Origin: Bubalus kerabau
Taxonomy: Eukaryota > Chordata > Mammalia > Artiodactyla > Bovidae
Assembly: GCF_029407905.1 (NCBI RefSeq)
Contig: NC_073633.1
Span: forward strand, 24,690,501-24,754,500
DNA length: 64,000 bases
Direction of reading: 5' to 3'
The notes beneath the pieces are model-generated. The model was not told the DNA's origin, made no database searches, and saw only the letters and a list, made by a program, of their open reading frames with translations. Shown one piece after another: positions 33,220 to 44,624 of this stretch. The position numbers and the translations under genes were made by a program. The stretch's first letter is position 1. Each line of letters begins with the position of its first letter.

Positions 33220-33420
33220 CACAGACACTTAAGAACCTGGGCTCTGAAGCCAGACGTAGGGTCCAACTTCACCACTTACAGGCTGTGTGACCTTAGCTCA
33301 GTTACTCAGCTTCTCTGGGCCTAAATGGCTTCATCCAAGGAGAATTCTAGTAGTACCTACTTGATAAGGCTCTGGTAAGGAGTTAATGACTTGATGCACA
33401 GAGAGCGCAAAGAACAACAT
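33220..33420 (+). repeat. MIR SINE
   Basis: 'cttacaggctgtgtgaccttagctcagttactcagcttctctgggcctaaatgg' then 'aaggagttaatgacttgatgca'. Confidence 0.85.
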
Positions 33421-34319
33421 AGACCCCCAATATCCACTGTGCACCTGTGGGTGCTAACATACGGCCAGGCCCCTGGCATCCAGTCCAAGAGCAAACACGA
33501 GTCAGCTCTTTACCAAAGGAATGCCACTGTAACACGGACACTTCCAGTGCCTGTGGCAGAATAATGGGATATTATTAGACCTTTCAAACTGCAGCACACG
33601 GGTGGCACCTATGTTCCCTCAAGTAAAGCTGTCTACAGACAGTATAGGAGAAGAAATACTACAGGTCAAATAGCTGAGCCTCACAGGCAAATCTTGGTCT
33701 GCTCCATGGGTGAGACATGTCACACTCACCAGATGAATGACATAAGTGAGGGTTGGAAGGGAGTGACACGCCGTGGGGACCCAGATGGTATGCAGGGGGG
33801 CCCGGGTCAGCCCACAACCCCTGCTGCCCATCCCCGGGGCCTCATTTCACGGGGCCAGTGTGGAAGGCAGGAATGGGGGCAGGTCCCAGGCTAACTGCCT
33901 CTCTGCTTTGGCTGTCTTGAAATCTATGATTTCTCTCTGAGATTTAATAATCATTTTGCCTACATGTAATTTGGGATTGTCTTGGAGTGCAGGGAAATAA
34001 TTATATACACAGAAGGAAAGAAAGGGGAAGAGAGAGAATGGAAAGAGAAATAGAAATCACAGAACCACAGACCCTTGAAGCCAAGAGGGCCTGGAGACAC
34101 CATTGAGACTACCTTTCTCATTGTGCTTGCTGATGAGAAACTGAGACCCAGAGACCAGGAGTTGAGCTGAGACTGGAAGTGGAAGGGAGTTCAGAACAGG
34201 AAATCACCTGCTCTATGGGGGGCAAGAGTAAACACTAGATAGGAAGGGCAGGGTTAAGGGCTGCAACAAAACCTGCTGGGTCCCAAACCCTGTCCCTAAG
34301 GGTGTCCACAAACCATGTT

Positions 34320-34900
34320 CTGATCATGGCCTCAGCTACCCCCCTGAACATGGCACCCATCCAGTCTCCCCACTGACAGCGACTTCCAGTCCAGCTCCCT
34401 TTCCATCCAAGGACCTTCCTAGTCAGCCACCAGGACTACATCACCCATCTGCTTCCAGCTCTTCCTGGCTGCCCAAACTCCTGAGCCTCCCAAACACAAT
34501 CCAACACCAAATCTGATCACAGGTCCTGTTTTCTCCAGCAAGCAGCCTCCAACCCTGCCAGGCCCACCAGCCCGACTCACTCCACAGAGCTCACTTGTGC
34601 CTCTGTGCCTCACCTGGCATGTCTGCTTTCTTTCCTACTCATTCCCTCTTGCTTCCATAAGGAAGTCTTCCCTGATCCCCAGTTGAAGACAGGTTCCCTG
34701 TGAAAGGATCTCAAGGCACCCCGCACCTCTCCTGATTTTCCAATAGTTCTTGCTGCTACCATTTTATGTGTACATGTGACTGATGTCTGTGACCTCACTA
34801 GACAGGAAGCCCCATGAAAGGTAGGACTAGATCTGTCTTGCCCACCACTGCAGCCCCAGTTTAGTACAGGGATTGGCACATTCTTTACAGACACAGCTTT
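34320..34900 (+). repeat. L2 LINE
   Basis: 'gaagtcttccctgatccccag' ... 'gtacatgtgactgatgtctgtgacctcactagacaggaagccccatgaaagg' ... 'ttagtacagggattggcacattc' follows the L2 3'-region order. Confidence 0.75.
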
Positions 34901-35376
34901 TGACTAGTGCATGAGTTCAGAGAGAAGACTTAATAAAAACCACTTGGGGCTTCTTTTATGAGAAAAAGTTCCACAGTCTTAGACACCCCAACATTGCCTG
35001 CCCTAGCCCGCCTCCACCGCTGGTTGAGACCCCTCTCCACGGAAAGCATGAATGTGTTCCCTAAGGCCTCAGGTTGAGGACCCAGGGAGCCCTGGGACCC
35101 GTTTATCCCCTCCCTGCTCACCTCTGGTCCCTTCAACTCTCTTGACAAGCTGCTACTCCTTCCCACCCTCCCAGCTCCCTGGGCAGCTGGTTACATAACT
35201 GGGGATTCTGCATTATTTATGATCACTGATTATTTTTTAATTCTTGATTATGTTACTTATTGTCTTCCTGGGGGGCTGTGGAGTTGGGGAAAAGGGGTGG
35301 GGAGCGAGTTGACCGTGATACATGATTCTCAACCTGCAATTTGGCCTAACTGGCTAAGGAGCTTTGTGAATCTGCC

Positions 35377-35436
35377 CGGAGGAGGAGAAAGGGAAAAGGG
35401 AGGAAAGGAAAAGGGAGGAAAGGAAGGTGAGACAAA
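35377..35436 (+). repeat. purine-only tract, mirror-like
   Basis: About 50-60 nt of almost pure A/G, with the unit aaagggaggaaaggaa repeated. It could form triplex DNA. Confidence 0.85.
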
Positions 35437-35990
35437 AAAAATAATAAGAAAAAATCCACACAATTCTTGCTGAGCTGCGGGTGATGGAACTGACCCACTT
35501 TGGCACAGCTCTGTGGTCCCCAGCCTCTCCTGCTCCAGCTGCCTCCTGGCTGGGCCACATTTATGTCATGCCTGCACAGCCCTTGGCTTCCCTGCCACCT
35601 CATATGCAGCGCCTTGCCCAGGGGACTGCACAATCACCATCGGGCTTGTTCCCCTTCAACACTGGATGGGGGATCCTCCACCACCACCCCTGGCTGTGAA
35701 GGGTTTGTGCCCATCCCTCCATCCTCCTGAGGTGTTCAGGCCAAAGTGGGCAACTGTGCCCTTAAGCTACGTCCTACCCAAGAGTCAGTGATGATGTGAG
35801 AGACACTAGTGATCAACACAATAAGTACCCTTGAACCCCGATATGCTGAGTGACATCTTGGGGAGGGGGGAACTGAGGAGGAGGAGAAGGCCAGGGACCT
35901 CTTCAAGGTAAGCTCAGCACCCAGGAGGCCAAAGGCAAGGCCCTTACCCCTGGCCTTTGGGGTTCCCAGTTGGCAGGGATCAGGGAGAGC

Positions 35991-36204
35991 AGGGGCTTCC
36001 CTGGTGGCTCAGCTGGTAAAGAATCCACCTGCAAAGCTGGAGACCTGGGTTTGATCCCTGGGTTGGGAAGATCCCCTGGAGGAGGGCATGGCAACCCACT
36101 CCAGTAGTCTGGACTGGAGATCCCCATGGACAGAGGAGCTTGGTGGGCTACAGTCCATGGGGTCGCAGAGTTGGACACAACTGAGTGACTAAGCACAGCA
36201 CAGG
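35991..36204 (+). mobile_element. Bov-tA SINE
   Basis: Complete copy from 'gggcttccctggtggctcag' to 'gagtgactaagcacagca', flanked by cagggagag on both sides. Confidence 0.95.
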
Positions 36205-36289
36205 GAGAGAGAGCAGTGGGGAGGCAGACCCCCACCCAGAAATACAACCAGGAGATTCCTGGAGAGCAGGTGGGATTCTCCCTGAGAAC

Positions 36290-36600
36290 AAAATCCATAT
36301 TCCATACCGTGGCCTGCAAGGCTCTGTGTAACCTGACTCCCTGTTTGACCTACCTTTCTGCTTTTCTCCTCCTAGTTCACTCCACTTCAGCTGCACTGCC
36401 TTCCTTGCTAATCCTGAAAACACCAAGCCCATTTCTTCCCCAGGACCTTTGCACAGGCTGTTCCCACTGCCTGGAAAGCTCATCCCCTAGATACCACACT
36501 CACTTCCTTCGGCTCTCAGTTCAACAGCCATCTTAGTGGAAACACTCGTCCTATCCCATCGCTGTCACTCTCTATCCCCTTTCCCTGCTGCACAGGGGTG
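36290..36600 (+). repeat. L2 LINE
   Basis: Classic order: 'ccgtggcctgcaaggctctg', then 'ccccaggacctttgcacaggctgttcccactgcctgg', then 'gtcactctctatcccctttccctgct'. Confidence 0.9.
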
Positions 36601-36769
36601 GGACTGCCCACTGTCGGAGGTAATAAAGGTGCCAGCCAAGAGGTCAGGGTCCTGACTTTGACCTCTCTGATGATAGCTAAGAAGCAGATGCGATTCTAAA
36701 AGCCATACATGGAATAAGGAGCAGGCCAGTGCTTGAATATTTCATTAGTAATATCTAACAAATACGGAG

Positions 36770-36975
36770 TAAGTTTTGTGCCCATCGTTCTGCTAAGTAC
36801 TTAATATGTAATACACATTTAATTCTCATCACAACCCTGAGGCTGAGGAGTGGGATGGGGAGTGTAAAATTTATTATCCTCATTTACATGGAAAATGGAA
36901 GCACAGCAAGGTAAAGTAACTCTCCCAAGTTTACACAGCTGGGAAGGGGGCAGAGTTGGATCTGAACCAGAGACA
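36770..36975 (-). repeat. MIR SINE, near full length
   Basis: 'tttaattctcatcacaaccctgaggctgag' ... 'ctcatttacatggaaaatgg' ... 'aagtaactctcccaagtttacacagctggg'. Strand assignment is tentative. Confidence 0.8.
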
Positions 36976-37352
36976 TGTGGCTGCAGAGCCATGATCTTGG
37001 CCCTGAGGCTGTGCTCTATCTCTAAAGTAAGATCCATAGAACTTTGAGGAGCTTAGAGAACCTGCTGGGACTGGCCTGGCACTCTGGCGTTTTGGGGAAT
37101 CTAGGGGGGCTGAGGGCTAATTAAAGATTGACCATTACATCTCTCTGCAGCACAATTTTAGCTTTCAAAGTATTTACATTCCTCACCTCACTCAGTCCAT
37201 TAAACTACTCTTCCCATTCATGGGACAGAACTTGTTCCTCATCACCTGGGAGGCCAATGGGAGAGCTGCAGAAGGGTTTGGCAGGGCAGGGCAGGTATAG
37301 TACGGGAAACTCCAGACCCTTTAGGGAAATGAGTAGGTATTGGCCCCCTTTC

Positions 37353-37576
37353 ATGTGTGCATGCTAAGTCACTTCAATCATGTCTGACTCTTTGTGACCC
37401 TAGGGACCCAAGCCCTCAGGCTCCTCTGTCCTTGGGATTCTCCAGGCAAGAATACTGGAGTGGGTTGCCATGCCTTCCTCCAGGGGATCTTCCCGACCCA
37501 GGGATTGAACCCATGTCTCAATGTCTACCTGCATTGGCAGGTGGGTTCTTTATCACTAGTGCCATCTGGGAAGCAC
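37353..37576 (-). mobile_element. Bov-tA SINE
   Basis: Reverse copy with TSD ttggccccctt on both sides (near 37339 and 37578). Confidence 0.95.
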
Positions 37577-38373
37577 GTTGGCCCCCTTACCCCATGCCAA
37601 ACCCCGATGAAGTGCTAAGATAACACTGAGATGCAAATGATCATCATCCCCGTCTCAGAGATGAGCAAACTGAGGCTCAGGGGCCTGGGGAGGGAGGGCT
37701 TTAGTGTCCCTCATCTTTCAGTGAACTTCAGGCTGTATGCTCAAGAAGGGGAGGAGAGTCTGCCATGAAGGGTGGTGTCCAGGGCTGGTCAAGAGAGCAG
37801 CAGAGAGAGGATGACAGAGGTTGATACAACTGAGCCCTTTCTCTCTGCTGGCCTTGCTTCTTAGTCCAGCATCTCCTGCTACTCCCAGCAGTCTTGCTTG
37901 TGAATCTTGTCTTCACATCTAAGTACTTTCCCTCTCTGACATGAGAACCCCATTGGTGAGCTCTGAGCTGGTACTGCCTGGGGAGTAGGGTGTGATAAGG
38001 TGAGGAAGCCAGTGTCTGCCACTGTCTTGACCTTGGGCCCACCCACACCCCCAAGGGAAAATGCCACACCGAGCTTCCAAGGAGAGGCTGACAGATCATG
38101 GGTTCCAGGGAGCAGGGGGACTGCAAGACTTTACTCCAAACCCCGCCTGAACCCAGTAACCCCATTCCTGACAAATCCCATCCTATAGGAAGTTGGCTAT
38201 GGCATCTCTTCCTCTGTCTGGGCCTCTCAGAGCCTCGCCTGCCTTCTACTTCCTCTGCTCATCACCTCATGTCCAGACCCTGCCTGGTGGATGGGGGAGC
38301 TCTGAGGCTTGGCCCCTCTCCCAGCTGGGTGCCATTGGCAGCGGACAGGCAATGGCATACGGGGTAGACTCTG

Positions 38374-38387
38374 GTTGCCATAGCAAC
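38374..38387. promoter_or_regulatory. RFX X-box-like palindrome
   Basis: GTTGCCATAGCAAC is an almost perfect palindrome matching the RFX X-box consensus (GTTGCC..GGCAAC type). It is intronic in INSYN1, about 4.5 kb from the candidate promoter. Confidence 0.55.
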
Positions 38388-38699
38388 CTGCCAAAGTCTT
38401 GGGTGGAGGCACATGGCCTACAGGGTGTATGGGGGGTGGGGACTCATCTCTCCCCATCCTAGCTCAGGCCTCTGGGCTGCAAAGCCTGGGAATCTGGAGC
38501 TCTGCTGTTTGAGACATGGGAGCCGGTGAGTGTGTGTGCTGGTAAAGAACACGTAAAAGATTCGCAAATGAACTGTCGCACTTCTAAGCTCCCTGCCTCA
38601 TCCCTAAAGGGTACACCTCAGAGCATCACAGCACGAGCATAAAGTGCCCCCTCTAGAAGGCCCCTGTCAAAATGCAAAGACAATCATTAGTACACCTGC

Positions 38700-38830
38700 T
38701 GAAGCCCCAGCATAGGCATCAGAAACTTGAGTTCTAGGCTTAGTTCTGCCACTGGTAGGCTATGTGACCTTACACAAGCCCCTGTCCCTCTCTGGCCTCA
38801 GTTTCTTCAACAGCAAACAAACAGGGCTAG
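38700..38830 (+). repeat. MIR SINE
   Basis: 'ggtaggctatgtgaccttacacaag..' and 'cctctctggcctcagtttcttcaac'. Confidence 0.8.
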
Positions 38831-39619
38831 TCTGGATGACCTGTGAGATGCCTTCAAACTGTGGATGGCTACATAGCAGGGGAAGATGAAGGTAGGTGCC
38901 TGGAAGATGCTCAGTTGGGAGGAGGCTCTACGCGTATCAAAGCTGCCTCCCAGCTTCGAGTCAATCCTGGCTCTTTCTCAGCAGGCTTGCTGGGGCATAG
39001 GTCCCATGCTCCTCCTGCCGAGGACGGAGACTTTGGATAGTTTCCATGACCCTGATGGGACCACAGAGCATCTGAAAGTTGGTGGGGGGGCAAGTCAAAG
39101 TGGGAACTGCAGTCCTCTGGACCACTGAGGTTGGGAGAGCAGGGGTTGCTCAGGGGCACCTGGTCTTTGATCTCCAGAATTATTCCTCAAAGATGTTTGG
39201 CTTAGATTGCGGCCATCCCAGTCCATGGGAAGAAGCACCACCACTTCTCTCTGTCTGCAGCAATAGCCATTCCTACCTCCTGAGAAAGGATGCTCCATTA
39301 GGCTGACCCCAGGTAGAGTGGTTGCCCTGTCCAACCTCTGCTTCTGTCCCAGCATCTCTACAATCCCCTCTGCTCTGAACATGACTCCCTTCAAACACCC
39401 TCTGCTCCTTGGTTCTCAGGCCAGGCTGGAATGCCACTTTGACAGTCGGGAGTGGGTCTGCCACCATCACCTCCTCTTCCAAACCCTCTGAGAACCCCCA
39501 TATTCCCCACACAGCTGGCTGGGGAGAGCTCAAGCCCATAACTCCAGTTCAGTCACTCTCCCTGCCATCTCTGCAGGGACCCTGGTTACAAGGAGTTGAA
39601 ATTTGCCTAAAGCCCACCT

Positions 39620-39880
39620 GGCTGGTGTAATGGCACCCAGCGGGCAAATTCAGGCCAGCGGCTCAGAACGCTGGTCATGCATTTCGGGCTCGAACACAGC
39701 CCAGGGGGCAGGGCTGAGGACATGTGAATCTCATTACCCTGGCGATGTGGGAAGTGGTAATTAAACCGGCTCCGCTTAGAGAGGCAGAGAGGGATACACA
39801 TACCAGGATCTCTCGGTGACTTTTCAGCCTTGGCGGAAAAAAAAAAACCAAACCATTCGGAACCATGGGACAGGGATGCG
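39620..39880. promoter_or_regulatory. candidate conserved non-coding block in INSYN1 intron
   Basis: Unique sequence with clustered homeodomain-type words (atgcattt, tctcattacc, ggtaattaaacc) and no repeat signature, less than 1 kb from the first coding exon. Conservation is inferred from character only. Confidence 0.3.
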
Positions 39881-40484
39881 TCCTTCAGAGGAGCTCCCTG
39901 CCCCTGCCAACATACACAAGAACGATGATATCCACTAGCAGCTCCTAGACCCGCTTTGGGCACAGAAGGCAAAGCCGGCTTTCATTTTTCCAGGTTCAGG
40001 GTTCTAAGCATCTGTGTGATCTTCAGGGAATGCTCAGAGCTGGGACTTGAGTGGTAGGGACTATCTCAGTAAAGCCACCCATGCTCTCCCAGTGCCCTCT
40101 ATAAGCCAGTCAGCGTCTGGGAGGCAGATGGTGGGGTCAAAGGTCAGCTTGGGTCCCAGAAGACTGTCTTCTACTAAGAGGCTGTGGTGGGATTCTGTCT
40201 TTTATTGGCCACCATGGCAGCTCTGAGCCATGGGCCCACAACATGCTGCCTAAGCAGTCCCTGGATCAAGGAGGCCCCTCCAGCCCTGGGGTACAGTGAC
40301 ATCTTTAGCAAAGCAGATGTGGGGAAAGGAGAACAAGAAGGAAGTGCCAAGCAGAGTAACACAGGTGCATACAGCTTTGCTCATGCATGTGTGCATGCAC
40401 ACACACACACAAACACACACATGAGTATGTTTTGATGCCAGGCCCAGGATACCTGGCCTAGGGGCTGCCCAGCCCATCACTCAC

Positions 40485-40640
40485 CTCCCTTAGCTCCTTG
40501 GCCACCTCCTTGAGCTCTCGCAGGATGTCCTCCAGCTGCCCGATGACCATCTTCATGCGCTGTCGAATCCGCTCCCGCTCGCCACCACTGCTGGGGTCGT
40601 CACTGGGCTGCCCGAGGTCCGGGGTGCCCCGAATGTTCAT
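40485..40640 (-). CDS. INSYN1: INSYN1, first coding exon (residues 1-52)
   Basis: ATG at 40640 (context aggATGA, A at -3) opens MNIRGTPDLGQPSDDPSSGG, followed by ERERIRQRMKMVIGQLED and ILRELKEVAKELRE. From about residue 23 this is an amphipathic coiled-coil helix that runs into exon 2 (to about residue 65). The donor is GAG|gtgagt at 40485/40484. Splicing is phase 0 and restores the human junction ELRE-VVSQID. Reading on past the splice site would add SDGLGSP and stop, so the unspliced frame is not the product. The upstream limit of this exon and the 5' UTR structure could not be settled. Confidence 0.96.
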
Positions 40641-42872
40641 CCTTCACCACGTGGCCGCAGGCCTGCCCATGCTCCCCCCAGCCAAGCACACGCTGCGTCT
40701 GCCTCCACGGAGCCCCCCTCAGCCGGGCAGAGCTCCACATCTTAACGGCCCCCCAGCCCACCCTGGCCCTTGGCGGCCTTCACCCAGCCCCAGTCCCCTG
40801 CCACCACCCCACTCCTCCACCTCTGGGTGGAGAATGGGACACCCAGAGGGAGACAGGCTGACTGAGGGGGTCAAGGTGAGGACACAGGAGGGCAGGGGGA
40901 GGGGCCGTGGGTCTCAGGAGTGGCTTCCAGGACGTGAAGTGCCTGTGGGTATGCTGAGCTGGACACAGAGGCAGGGGGATGACTCTGCAGGGACTAAGGG
41001 TAAATGGTGCCCTTGGGATGGACAGAAGGCAGCAGTAACCCCCTCACAACTCCTAGGCAATTGCAAAGGCCGAGGTGTCAAGATGCAACAGACACCTGCA
41101 GAAGGATGGTGGCCAGGGCCTTCCAGATGTGAAGGGGGCTCCAGATGTGGGTGGCTCTGGGAAGGGAGCCGGCTTGGAGGAGGGCAGCCCCCTGCAGAGA
41201 GAGCGAGCCTGGCGTCAGCCTTCCCAGGCTGCAGCACCAGCCGGCAATGCAATGCCGCTGCCTCCCTCCTCACCCGAGCCTGCACCCTTCCTCGCTGGGG
41301 ATTGGAGTTTTTTTGTTTGTTTGCTTGTTTTTTTCCTTTGTGGGGAGGGATGGTGGAGGCAGGTGCTCTAGCGCACAGCCCCTCCTCTAGAGAGGAAAGA
41401 GGGAGCCCCTGCTTTAAAAGCATAAGTCCTCAGCCTGCCATGGGGCACCCTGCCCTGGCTCCCGCCACCCCCACCCAGGCCTGGCCCCGCTGGTTCACTG
41501 GAGGGCCCCTCCAGTCTTCCTCGCTCGCTCCTAGTGCCCCGGGGATGCTCTCGTTCCCAGCTGGACCTTCCCTTCCCCAGCCCCGCCTTCCGTCAGAACC
41601 CCCACTCCGCTCTCGGACTCACCAAGGGTGGGGGCACCGACCTTTCTTCCGAGCAGCGTCGGGGGCCAAGTCCCAAGACGAGGTTGGGGGCCCCCAAGGC
41701 TCCCTAGGGCGGGCTTCTCTCTCTGGACCCTTCGGCCCCTGGCCTCAAGGAGGTCCTCAGAGCCGCCACCAGAGACATCTGGGCGGTGGGAGGGGGCGGG
41801 GCCTCCACGCTCCAAGGAAGGGGGCCGGAAAAATCTCCGTCAACCCCCGCCGGGCTCCGGTGGGGGGGAATGAGCAAGGTTCCTGCGGGTCCGGGGCTCC
41901 GAGGCCACAGGTGACTCGGGCACAGGGCGACCGAGGCGACGCCGGGCCGGTCCCAGCGCGCGAGCCAAAGTCGGAGGGATCGGAGGGCGCCGGGATCCCC
42001 TCAGCCCACGCCCGGTATTCCCCGGGCTCGGCACCGTCCGGGATCCGCTCTGTCCAGTCCAGATCGGCCGGCTCCGGGCTCCACCGTGGTCTCTGCCCTG
42101 CCGAGAGTGAGCTGGCACCCGTGGGCGCCCGGGACACGCTCAGTCCGGACCCAGAACGACCGCGCTCCGGCACCTGCGGCGTCCGGAGCGGCCGCGAGGG
42201 TCCGCTCAGCCCAGCCCCGCGGTCCTCCCGGGGCGACAACGCTCTCGCGGCTCAGTCCAAGTCCACGGTCGGAACGGTCCGGAATCGCCGGGTCCCGGGG
42301 GGAGGGGCGATGTTGGCCGTGGGGACCCGGTCTCCTCCGGGCCGGGCCGAGAGCGCGCGGGGCAGGAAACCCGGCCGGGCTGGGTCTGGCGGCCCGGGCG
42401 CGGGCGGGAGGGGCGCCGGGCGGAGGGGAGGAGGCGAGAAGAGCGAGAGGAGGAAGCGAGGCGCGGGGAGGCGCGGGGAGCCGAGGGGAGGGGGCGCGCG
42501 GCGAGCCTGGCGGGCCGGGGCGCACCGGGCTTGCAGCCTCCGCTCCGCCGCCTCCCGCCCGCTGGCTCTCGGCTCGCCGCCTGGCCAGCCCCCGGGCGCC
42601 GGGTTTGCCGGTGGGGCCACCGGGCGCCGGGTCTGGCTGGGCCTCCCTCGGCCGCCTCGCCCCGCCCTGCCCCGCCGGGCTCCGCGGGCCTGGGCCCGCT
42701 CCCCGAGCGCCGCGCCGCCCGCGCCCCGGCCACCCCCGGCCCGGCCCGCCGCCCCCCGCCGGACTGGCCGCCCGGGCGGGCGCTGGCTCCCTCAAAGGCC
42801 GCCCAGCTGGCTCGGCTCCGCTCGCCTCGGCGCTGTAAGGGAAGGGGCCGGCCCGGCGCGCCGGGAGGGAGC

Positions 42873-42879
42873 TTTTAAA
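42873..42879 (-). promoter_or_regulatory. INSYN1: TATA-like element for INSYN1 (candidate)
   Basis: TTTAAAA on the - strand inside the CpG island, about 30 nt before a pyrimidine-rich ccccttccctt stretch near 42845 that could hold the transcription start. Confidence 0.35.
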
Positions 42880-42934
42880 GCGACACACACGCCTCCCAGC
42901 ACTGAGCACCGAGCGCGCGAACCGGGGGGTCTCG

Positions 42935-42947
42935 CCACCAGGGGGAC
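42935..42947 (+). promoter_or_regulatory. CTCF-type motif
   Basis: CCACCAGGGGGAC matches the CTCF core (CCACNAGGGGGC type) at the outer edge of the CpG island. Confidence 0.5.
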
Positions 42948-43321
42948 GAGGAAGCGTCCAGCGCTGACGGGGCTGGAGGCGGACTCTCCCGAGCGCACTC
43001 CTGTTGACCTCGGGGTGCGGAGGGGCAGCGGCTAGGGGCTTATTCAGTTCCTACCTTTCCGTAAGCCCCCATTACCCCTGCCCCCACTGCGGTGCGCTCC
43101 GGGCTTCCCTTTCGGCTAAATTTCCCGCATCAGACCTTCCTCCTTCTCCCTGTCATACCTCAAACTACTCCCAGACATGGCCTTAAATCAGATTAATTAA
43201 GGAAATGCAATACCGACGACATTTGCTGAGCACCTACTGTATGCCGCCAGGCTGTGTCTGGGCTGGATGGAGTTGGAGATTCCGTAGATGGATGAAAGAG
43301 ATACATTAGACACGGGTCATT

Positions 43322-43690
43322 TTGTTCAGTTCCTTATCCATTCACTCAACATTTATTCATCACCTTCTCTGTACCAGACCCCACGCTAGACTCTGGGGTC
43401 ACGGGAAGGAAAAGCAGCATTTCAGGATGCTCACAGCTTGTGGGGACATTCCTGAGTAAACTCACAGGTGGTAAATGCAGAGCAAAGGCAAATTCTAGAA
43501 GCAATGATGGGGGGGGGAGGGCAACCCAGCCCAGCGGCTGGCAGGCTGTCCCTGAGGCAACCCCTGAGCTGAATCTCAAAGGAGAAGTAGGAGTTACCCA
43601 GGTGACTGTCAGTGTGGAGGAGGTGGGGGTGAGCCGAGAGCAGAGACTCAAAAGCAGAAGTGAGGGGAGGCGGAGTTTGAACCAACTGTG
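43322..43690 (-). repeat. L2 LINE
   Basis: Reverse L2 tail: 'ccattcactcaacatttattcatcaccttctctgtaccagac' then 'aggatgctcacagcttgtggggac' then 'gagctgaatctcaaaggag'. Confidence 0.75.
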
Positions 43691-43804
43691 GCCTTTTAGA
43701 GATATTTTGACAGCTCTGTGGAAAGTGGATTAGAGGAAGACCAGATCCTGAGAGACTCAGTCAGAGACCATGGTTTGAAGCTTGGATTTTATACTGAGGT
43801 AGAG

Positions 43805-44014
43805 GGAAGACTCATTGGAAAAGTCCCTGATGCTGGGAAAGATTGAGGCAGAAGGAGTAGAGGATGTCAGGGGATGAGATGGCTGGATGGCATCACCAGT
43901 GCAATGGACATGAACTTGGGCAAACTTCAGGAGATGGTGAGGGACAGGTAGGCCTGGCGTGCTGCAGTCCATGGGGTCGCAAAGAGTCAGACGTGGCTGG
44001 GCAACTGAACAACA
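43805..44014 (+). mobile_element. BovB LINE 3' end
   Basis: 'gactcattggaaaagtccctgatgctgggaaagattgagg' through 'gcagtccatggggtcgcaaagagtcag', the usual BovB 3' tail. Confidence 0.92.
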
Positions 44015-44420
44015 TTAAAGTGGGAAGCTGTGGTCTTAGTGAGGAACCTGGTCCTGCTCACCTCTCAGGAGATCCCTCCAGGGCGTTGTGGTTGGTGGAT
44101 CTGAGAGCGAGGCCCCTGACAGGAGACCAACAGTTAGGAGGCTGAGAGAGGAGGGCGTCTACACAGCGGTAGGGATGGAGAGGTGGCAATGCTTCGAGAA
44201 ATCACTCAGGAGAGTATGGGAGGACTTGGAAGATGGTTGAACTTGGAGAGGGAGTGGTGGTCAAGGATGCCTCTGCTTATAGCTTGAGAGACTAGGTAGA
44301 TTGTTCTGCCACGCACTGAGTTAGAAGAACAGATCTGGGGTGAAGATGAAGAGTCTGATTTGGGACGGGTGGAGACACCCTGAAGACAGTTGAGTATATG
44401 GTCCATGCCTGGGCTTGAAA

Positions 44421-44624
44421 GGGTTTTTTTTTTTTTTTACTGCCCCAGGTCTTAGTTGCAGCACGTGGGATCCTTGATCTTCGTTGTGGCATGCAGGATC
44501 TTTAGTTTCAGCATGAGAACTCTTGGTTGCGGCATGTGGGATCTAGTTCCCTGACCAGGGATCGAACCCAGGCCCCCTGCATTGAGAGTGCACAGTCTTA
44601 GCCACTGAACCACCAGGGAAGTCC
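44421..44624 (-). mobile_element. CHR-type tRNA-derived SINE, extended
   Basis: Reverse copy with a long T-run and three related blocks of the type 'ttgtggcatgcaggatcttt' before the tRNA-like part ending 'accaccagggaagtcc'. Confidence 0.88.

Larger units (their letters stand above)
30138..40484 (-). other. INSYN1: INSYN1 intron (10.3 kb)
   Basis: The donor GAG|gtgagt at 40484 and the acceptor ccggccag at 30138 bound one large intron. It contains SINEs, L2 and MIR copies (listed), a purine-rich tract at 35377-35436, an X-box-like palindrome at 38374-38387 and a candidate conserved block at about 39620-39880. No other coding exon is needed to complete the protein. Confidence 0.9.
41870..43030 (-). 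promoter_or_regulatory. INSYN1: CpG island, likely INSYN1 promoter
   Basis: This is a dense run of CpG dinucleotides and GC-rich sequence, the only one in the window, lying 1.2-2.4 kb upstream of the INSYN1 start codon. Features within it are a TATA-like TTTAAAA on the - strand (42873-42879) and a CTCF-type motif (42935-42947). Human annotations also place a first non-coding exon and an antisense RNA here, as I recall. No antisense exon could be shown from this sequence. Confidence 0.75.

Noticed and set aside
37728..38174. 148-codon - strand frame in the INSYN1 intron
   Set aside because: On the INSYN1 strand but not needed to complete the protein, with no recognisable domain; chance open frame.
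42001..42909. 302-codon - strand open frame in the CpG island
   Set aside because: Same GC-driven lack of stops. It is not joined to INSYN1 in frame and has no recognisable domain.
40498..43035. 845-codon + strand open frame
   Set aside because: It runs antisense to INSYN1 coding exon 1 and across the CpG island, where stop codons are rare. Composition is Pro/Arg/Gly/Ala-rich with no domain, so it is a GC-content artefact.
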